Assembly: GCA_905234205.1 (NCBI GenBank)
Contig: CAJOGG010000019.1
Location: 1-11,460, forward strand
From: an uncultured Synergistales bacterium
Lineage (GTDB): Bacteria > Synergistota > Synergistia > Synergistales > Aminobacteriaceae
DNA: 11,460 nt
Direction of reading: 5' to 3'
The number at the start of each line of letters is the position of its first letter. Positions within the stretch are counted from its first letter, which is position 1. The translations under genes were made by a program, and so were the position numbers. The notes below the pieces were generated by a model that saw only the letters and a list, made by a program, of their open reading frames with translations, did no database searches and was not told where the DNA came from. Of the stretch, positions 7,235-11,460 are shown piece after piece.

Positions 7235-7294
7235 ATAAGTAAATACGAATTCATTAGAGCAGATTGGGCGAGAGTCTGACTGCTCTTTACTTAT
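7235..7294 (+). promoter_or_regulatory. Intercistronic RNA hairpin between precursor and maturase
   Basis: Outer 9-bp perfect stem ATAAGTAAA (7235-7243) with TTTACTTAT (7286-7294), and inner 6-bp stem GAGCAG (7257-7262) with CTGCTC (7280-7285), separated by a one-sided 13-base bulge. No T run follows, so it is not a classical terminator. It could protect the precursor message or reduce read-through into the maturase gene. Confidence 0.5.
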
Positions 7295-7324
7295 ATCATA
7301 ATACAAGAAGGGATAGTCTTAACT

Positions 7325-8602
7325 GTGAGCACGTTATTATACCCACCGTATCTTCAATGGGAAGTCGTATCTGAATGTAACCACAAGTGCATTCATTGCT
7401 ATAATTACTGGCGCGCAAGTAACATTGACGTCGTAAAACATTCTGACTTTAACGCTATAACCGACAAAATCATAGCAAGAAAACCTGTCTATGTTGCCAT
7501 AACGGGTGGAGAACCTCTACTGGTGTTTGACGAAATTAAGCCATGTATCTCAAGAATGATTGAGGCGGGAATAAGAATTTCTATATCGTCAAACGGGACA
7601 TTGATAACGGAGGAGATAGCAAATTTTTACGAACGGAATAATATTGACACGGTTATATCGTTCCCCTCAATAGACCCTGAAATTTGCGATAAAGTTTGCA
7701 ATTCTGAAGGTGTAGTTCATAAGTTAGAGGGCAAGCTAGAAATTTTGAAGCGTCATAAGATTCCTGTTACCATTAACATCGTTCTCACTAAATTAAATCT
7801 CCCGACATTGTACGACACGTTAATAGCGATAAAGCAATGGGGATTCACAGCACGAGTTGGCATTGCCCAGCGACCAATTAATGCTTCTGAAGAGTATATC
7901 AAGTACGAACTTGATCGAAATGATTTCAGGCACATAGTGAAAGAATGTATAAGAGCCAAGCGTGAATTAATGCTTGACGTTGATTTCTCGGTGTGTGTTC
8001 CTGATTGCGCGTTTGATTCCGAAGAGGAATATCTCGAGATTGATAAGGGGGACTGTTACGCCGGAACTATAGCTTACAGCATAGGCACTGACGGATCAGT
8101 AAAAGCCTGCCAGTGTGATATAAAGACGTACGGAAATATTTTGCGTGATGATTTTGAAGCCATATATGAGAAAATGTCAGAATGGCGAAATGGTGGAATG
8201 ATCCCTTCAGAATGTGAACACTGCAACAGAGTCTATACATGCCGTGGCGGTTGTAGAGTGGAAGCGTTTGCCTACGATGGAGACAGAAGGACTCTCCCGA
8301 CGTTTGCTAATCTTGAGAACATACCTGTGAATTATGTTAAGCCGATAGAAATTATTAACTTAGCTGATGATTCTGAATTTGAAGTTTCTCCGCACGCAAA
8401 ATTTTTGAAGGATAAAGAATGTTATCGAGTCTCTGTGGGGATTGTTGCAGTTCATCTGACTAATGAGTTTGCCCAATGGCTGAAGAATAATCCGTGTTTC
8501 ACATTTAAAGAGCTAGCAAAAATCTCACATATACAACATGAAGAACTCAAGTTAATTCTAAACATGCTCATCAAAAACACGATCATTAACATTGTGCGAT
8601 AA
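7325..8602 (+). CDS. Radical SAM/SPASM peptide maturase with C-terminal RRE-like domain
   Basis: A 425-residue enzyme predicted to modify the adjacent precursor. Radical SAM core: CxxxCxxC at C18, C22, C25 for the SAM-binding 4Fe-4S cluster, and GGEP at 61-64. SPASM domain: C244-x12-G257-x4-C262 and C297-x2-C300-x5-C306-x3-C310, the full pattern for auxiliary clusters. Residues about 354-424 (SPHAKFLKDKECYRVS, then HLTNEFAQWL, a FTFKELAKI helix and a final helix) look like a PqqD-type RiPP recognition element fused at the C terminus. That part is by-eye fold reading. GTG start at 7325, with AAGGGA at 7308-7313, 11 bases upstream. It lies 100 bases after the precursor stop, with a hairpin between. 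Probably co-transcribed with the precursor. It is AT-rich (30-37% in sampled blocks). The reaction type, thioether or C-C crosslink, cannot be told. Confidence 0.9.
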   Translation: MSTLLYPPYLQWEVVSECNHKCIHCYNYWRASNIDVVKHSDFNAITDKIIARKPVYVAITGGEPLLVFDEIKPCISRMIEAGIRISISSNGTLITEEIANFYERNNIDTVISFPSIDPEICDKVCNSEGVVHKLEGKLEILKRHKIPVTINIVLTKLNLPTLYDTLIAIKQWGFTARVGIAQRPINASEEYIKYELDRNDFRHIVKECIRAKRELMLDVDFSVCVPDCAFDSEEEYLEIDKGDCYAGTIAYSIGTDGSVKACQCDIKTYGNILRDDFEAIYEKMSEWRNGGMIPSECEHCNRVYTCRGGCRVEAFAYDGDRRTLPTFANLENIPVNYVKPIEIINLADDSEFEVSPHAKFLKDKECYRVSVGIVAVHLTNEFAQWLKNNPCFTFKELAKISHIQHEELKLILNMLIKNTIINIVR

Positions 8603-8624
8603 ATTTAGAAGCTTTAGTGTCATT

Positions 8625-8654
8625 TTGCCAAAACTCAAAGCATCATGCTATTAT
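8625..8654 (+). promoter_or_regulatory. Promoter of the DUF4230-type gene
   Basis: TTGCCA (8625-8630), 18-base spacer, TATTAT (8649-8654) with TGC directly before it (extended -10). Expected start near 8661. It makes the in-frame ATG at 8645 untranscribed. Confidence 0.65.
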
Positions 8655-8689
8655 CTGACAAGTTAATATTTAATCAGGAGGAAAAAATT

Positions 8690-9337
8690 TTGGCAGCTTC
8701 CATCGTAATTGTATTCGCGTTAATGATCTCGGTAGTGTTAAACGTTTTGTTGTTCATGCGCAAGAAAGCCAATCCGAATCATTCAATCAGGTCCACAATC
8801 TTATCCGGCATTAAAAGCGTCAGTGAGCTAGCAACTGTTAGAGGACAATTTCAATCAATCGTAACTTTTTCGGACGGCGTAAAAATTCCTTGGCTCGATG
8901 TAAATTTCCCGGGCACTACTCGCAAATTCATGTTGAAGTATTATGGAACTATAGTTTGTGGTTGCGATTTATCTAAAGCCCAAGTATCTGAACGTTTTGA
9001 CGTGAACCGAGTCAGAATCACTCTCCCTCACAGCAAAATTCTTGACGTGTACGCCGACGTAAATAGCTTTGAAGTTTACGACCAGAGCGCGGGAATCTTC
9101 ACACGCGTGAAGCTTGAGGACCAGAACAGAGAAGTAAACGCTGACTTAGAAAAAGTTAAAGCACATGAATTACAGAACGGAATACTTGAACAATCGGACA
9201 ACAACGTGCGAAAAATCTTAACGTCCGTAGTAGCCTCAACAGGAATGGAAGCGGAAATTTTATTCACCGACGACGAAACTTTAGCATTGATCGAAAATTC
9301 TGCCGGCACTCTTCAGCTTGAAGCGCAGGCTATGTGA
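8690..9337 (+). CDS. DUF4230-type membrane-anchored protein
   Basis: A 215-residue protein of unknown function. Residues 4-23 form a single N-terminal transmembrane helix followed by RKK, so the rest may face either side; the positive residues favour an N-out or anchor arrangement. The body fits the DUF4230 pattern as I remember it: a SVSELATVRGQFQSIV segment near 43-58, a GTIVCGCDLS turn near 86, and a beta-rich stretch ending IFTRVKL. No catalytic motif is visible. Start is TTG 8690, with AGGAGG at 8676-8681 eight bases upstream. The ATG at 8645 lies within the promoter. No terminator is seen before rpsB, and the probable rpsB promoter overlaps its stop codon, so read-through into the ribosomal genes is possible. 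Confidence 0.72.
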   Translation: MAASIVIVFALMISVVLNVLLFMRKKANPNHSIRSTILSGIKSVSELATVRGQFQSIVTFSDGVKIPWLDVNFPGTTRKFMLKYYGTIVCGCDLSKAQVSERFDVNRVRITLPHSKILDVYADVNSFEVYDQSAGIFTRVKLEDQNREVNADLEKVKAHELQNGILEQSDNNVRKILTSVVASTGMEAEILFTDDETLALIENSAGTLQLEAQAM

Positions 9338-9343
9338 TATACT
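9335..9343 (+). promoter_or_regulatory. Candidate extended -10 promoter of rpsB-tsf
   Basis: TGA-TATACT at 9335-9343 is an extended -10 box overlapping the stop codon of the upstream gene. No good -35 is seen at 16-18 bases. It would give a leader of about 75 bases before the rpsB start. Confidence 0.45.
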
Positions 9344-9377
9344 GATAACGAAAAAAATTCACACGCTCGTGTTTAGA

Positions 9378-9417
9378 ATAGGTTAAAGAACGGGCGGAGG
9401 TTAAACCTATAGGAGGT
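9378..9417 (+). promoter_or_regulatory. rpsB leader hairpin next to the ribosome binding site
   Basis: ATAGGTT (9378-9384) pairs perfectly with AACCTAT (9404-9410), and the stem ends directly against the AGGAGGT site (9411-9417). The 19-base loop is purine-rich. Ribosomal protein operons are often controlled by such leaders through binding of the encoded protein; that this is an S2 site is inference. Confidence 0.45.
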
Positions 9418-9427
9418 AAGTTGTAAA

Positions 9428-10243
9428 TTGGCAGTAGCAAGTATGAAGCAGTTGCTTGAGTGCGGAGTCCACTTTGGACATCAAACACGCCGCTGGAATC
9501 CCAAAATGAAACCCTACATTTTCACAGAACGCAATGGAGTCTACATCATTGACCTTCAGAAAACAGTTAGAGGTCTTGATCGTGCATATGATTTCATTCG
9601 TGAGACAGCCGCCGCTGGTGGTCATGTGTTATTCGTGGGGACAAAACGTCAAGCCCAAGAGACAATCAGAGATGAAGCTACACGTTGCGGACAGTTTTAT
9701 ATCAATCAGCGTTGGCTCGGTGGATTAATGACCAACTTCCCGACGATTCGCAGACGTATTTCAAGAATGCTTGAGCTAAGAAGGTACGATGAAGAAGGCA
9801 AATGGGAGGATTACACGAAAAAAGAAGCTGCTATGATCAAGAAAGAGCAGTTGAAGCTCGAGAAGTATTTAGGCGGTATAGCTAACATGACTTCAACACC
9901 CGATGCAATTTTCCTGATTGACCCACGTCGCGAAGAGAACGCAATCGCCGAAGCTCGTAAGTTGCATATCCCGGTCGTATCTATCGTTGATACTAACTGT
10001 GATCCAGAAATGATTGATTACCCGATCCCTGGAAATGACGACGCTATCAGAGCGATCAAATTAATTACAGGGTTGATGGCTAATGCAGTTATTGAAGGCA
10101 GACAGGGTGAAGACGCTGTAATAATTCCTGTGAACGAACTCAGCGGACCTGATGCACTTAGCGCAGAGGAATTAATCGCAACAAAAGAACGTCTCTATGA
10201 GAGCTACGAAGGCAACATCGACGACGAAAACATAGGGGAGTAA
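9428..10243 (+). CDS. rpsB: 30S ribosomal protein S2
   Basis: 271 residues, a full-length S2 of the small ribosomal subunit. The N terminus [19 protein letters not shown] is diagnostic, with [12 protein letters not shown] following. Later come [10 protein letters not shown] near 72-81, [10 protein letters not shown] near 95, and [19 protein letters not shown] with [21 protein letters not shown]. The start is TTG at 9428, ten bases after AGGAGGT. An ATG five codons later exists, but the MAV-S-MKQLLE form is the common S2 N terminus, so TTG is kept. The coiled-coil insert with [20 protein letters not shown] is normal for S2. A leader hairpin abuts the ribosome binding site. tsf follows after 6 bases. 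Confidence 0.97.
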   Translation: MAVASMKQLLECGVHFGHQTRRWNPKMKPYIFTERNGVYIIDLQKTVRGLDRAYDFIRETAAAGGHVLFVGTKRQAQETIRDEATRCGQFYINQRWLGGLMTNFPTIRRRISRMLELRRYDEEGKWEDYTKKEAAMIKKEQLKLEKYLGGIANMTSTPDAIFLIDPRREENAIAEARKLHIPVVSIVDTNCDPEMIDYPIPGNDDAIRAIKLITGLMANAVIEGRQGEDAVIIPVNELSGPDALSAEELIATKERLYESYEGNIDDENIGE

Positions 10244-10249
10244 TAAATC

Positions 10250-11122
10250 ATGGCAGAAATTACAGCAGCAAAAGTTAAAGAATTACGCGAACGCACTGGT
10301 TCAGGAATGATGGACTGCAAAAAAGCTTTGGCCGAAACAGATGGCGACATGGAGAAAGCAATAGATTATCTCCGCGAAAAAGGTTTAGCCAAGGCAGCCA
10401 AGAAAGCAGAACGTACAGCAAGCGACGGAAGAGTATTCTTCTCACTTAGCAAAGACGGAAAATTAGGCGCAATGATCGAGCTTAACAGTGAGACAGATTT
10501 TGTGGCCAAGACCGACGAGTTCAACGACTTAGGCAACAAGATTACAGCTCACCTTTTCGCAAAAGATTACGCCGATCCCGCAGCATTATTGGCAAGCGCT
10601 CATGAATCAGGGAGCACGATCAATGACTTACTCACAGCAGTAATAGCTAAGTTGGGTGAGAATATCGTGTTAAAGCGTTTTGCAAGATTCGATTCAGCTA
10701 ATGGCCGCGCGTTCAATTACATTCACAGCAATTATAAAGTAGGCGCATTGTTGGAGCTTGAAGCCGAGGATAAATCAAAACTTGATGCCCCGGAATTTGC
10801 AGAGCTTGGACATGAAATTTGCATGCAGATAGCCGCCGCTGGTCCGTCGTATCTCGTTCCTGAAGACGTTCCCGAAGAAGTTCTTGAGCGCGAGAAAGCC
10901 GTTTATCGTCAGCAGTTGCTTGATGAGGGCAAACCAGCCGACAAGATCGAGAAGATTATCCCTGGCAAGTTGAGAAAGTACTATGAGACAAGCTGCTTGC
11001 TTGAACAGGAATATATCCGCGACTCTGATAAGAAGGTTAAGGATTTAATCGCAGAAGTTGGCAAGAAACTCGGAACTAAGATCAGTGTGAAACGTTTTGA
11101 GCGTTTTGCGATAGGCGAGTAA
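10250..11122 (+). CDS. tsf: Elongation factor Ts
   Basis: 290 residues, normal length, the nucleotide-exchange factor for EF-Tu. The N-terminal UBA-like domain has RERTGSGMMDCKKAL near 13-27 and DGDMEKAIDYLREKGLAKA at 31-49. The core has ETDFVAKTDEF at 81-91, the conserved EF-Tu-contacting segment. ATG at 10250 lies 6 bases after the rpsB stop; AGGGGAG within the last rpsB codons serves as ribosome binding site. Classic rpsB-tsf operon, with a terminator-like hairpin 20 bases after the stop. Confidence 0.97.
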   Translation: MAEITAAKVKELRERTGSGMMDCKKALAETDGDMEKAIDYLREKGLAKAAKKAERTASDGRVFFSLSKDGKLGAMIELNSETDFVAKTDEFNDLGNKITAHLFAKDYADPAALLASAHESGSTINDLLTAVIAKLGENIVLKRFARFDSANGRAFNYIHSNYKVGALLELEAEDKSKLDAPEFAELGHEICMQIAAAGPSYLVPEDVPEEVLEREKAVYRQQLLDEGKPADKIEKIIPGKLRKYYETSCLLEQEYIRDSDKKVKDLIAEVGKKLGTKISVKRFERFAIGE

Positions 11123-11142
11123 GAAAAATTTTGATGAGAATG

Positions 11143-11180
11143 GCTCCAGTGTGAATGAGTTTGCGCTGGGGCGTTTTTGT
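11143..11180 (+). terminator. Terminator or attenuator between tsf and pyrH
   Basis: GCTCCAGTG (11143-11151) pairs with CGCTGGGGC (11164-11172), nine pairs with two G-U, 12-base loop, then GTTTTTGT. It ends 11 bases before the pyrH ATG, so pyrH either has no own promoter here or depends on read-through. Confidence 0.8.
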
Positions 11181-11191
11181 AATTGTCAATC

Positions 11192-11460
11192 ATGTATAAA
11201 CGTATATTACTCAAACTTTCAGGAGAAGTATTAGCGGGAGATAAACACACGGGGCTTGATTTCAAATTCATTCGTGATTTCGCGGAAAGTCTTGCAAAGA
11301 TTCGTAATGCCGGAATTGAGCTTTCAATGGTTATCGGTGGCGGAAATATGCTGCGTGGTCGTGATGCTCTTGAATATGGCCTTGACCGTGTGAGCATTGA
11401 CACAATAGGAATGCTTGGGACTGTAATGAATGCCCTTGCGATTAAAGCAGCCCTTGAGAA
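11192..11460 (+). CDS. pyrH: UMP kinase (3' end outside window)
   Basis: The first 89 residues of uridylate kinase, which makes UDP from UMP in pyrimidine synthesis. KRILLKLSGEVLAG at 3-16 is the phosphate-binding start of the amino-acid-kinase fold. VIGGGNMLRG near 49-58 and DTIGMLGTVMNALAI near 70-84 are PyrH signatures. The ATG at 11192 matches the usual PyrH N terminus. No Shine-Dalgarno is visible in the 11 bases between the hairpin's T run and the ATG, which is unusual beside the strong sites of the other genes. The order rpsB-tsf-pyrH is widespread and frr is expected next. The gene is cut by the right edge. Confidence 0.93.
   Translation, partial: MYKRILLKLSGEVLAGDKHTGLDFKFIRDFAESLAKIRNAGIELSMVIGGGNMLRGRDALEYGLDRVSIDTIGMLGTVMNALAIKAALE

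Noticed and set aside
7061..7279. 72-residue frame overlapping the RiPP precursor
   Set aside because: It is the shadow frame of the repeat region; its two copies are not conserved in sequence while the 7039 frame is, and it has no binding site of its own.
1..11460. CRISPR arrays, tRNA or rRNA genes, insertion sequences
   Set aside because: No spaced direct repeats, no cloverleaf or rRNA-like stretch, and no transposase frame or terminal repeats were seen.

Overview
The window looks like a chromosome segment of an anaerobic bacterium of moderate to low G+C (sampled 60-base blocks: about 43-48% in household genes, 30-40% in the defence and radical-SAM genes). A biotin-dependent carboxyltransferase operon of the methylmalonyl-CoA/oxaloacetate decarboxylase type, a secreted double FMN-binding protein, and a DUF4230-type protein before rpsB-tsf-pyrH suggest an amino-acid-fermenting anaerobe, possibly Synergistota. 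That placement is inference from gene content; Negativicutes or another anaerobic lineage is not excluded.

Layout. (1) 1-632, minus: N-terminal part of an exported protein with two FMN_bind repeats, running off the left edge. (2) 711-3096, minus: three-gene operon for the carboxyltransferase alpha subunit, a small membrane-anchor (delta/OadG-type) subunit and a biotin carrier, ending in a clear terminator. The beta (sodium-pump) subunit is not in the window. (3) 3312-5105, plus: a lone AIPR-family protein with a probable PD-(D/E)xK-like nuclease motif, a candidate anti-phage gene with its own promoter and terminator. (4) 5151-6779, minus: an AMP-forming acyl-CoA synthetase with its own promoter. 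(5) 7039-8602, plus: a two-gene RiPP cassette. It has a 61-residue precursor with two identical SSCRGWSRIP repeats, then a radical SAM/SPASM maturase with a probable C-terminal recognition domain. An 18-T homopolymer fills the spacer of the precursor's likely promoter. (6) 8690-9337, plus: membrane-anchored DUF4230-type protein. (7) 9428 to the right end, plus: rpsB, tsf and the start of pyrH.

The most interesting item is the RiPP cassette. The two peptide repeats are identical over ten residues, yet eight of ten codons differ and all changes are synonymous. This means the peptide, not the DNA, has been conserved. The maturase next door, the T tract in the promoter, and an RNA hairpin between the two genes together suggest a modified peptide whose production may be phase-variable.

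Several start codons were moved downstream of the longest open frame, because the longer frames begin inside recognisable promoters (3312, 6779, 8690) or give a poor Shine-Dalgarno spacing (3096). Starts in this window often lie 11-12 bases after an AAAGGA/AAGGGA-type site.
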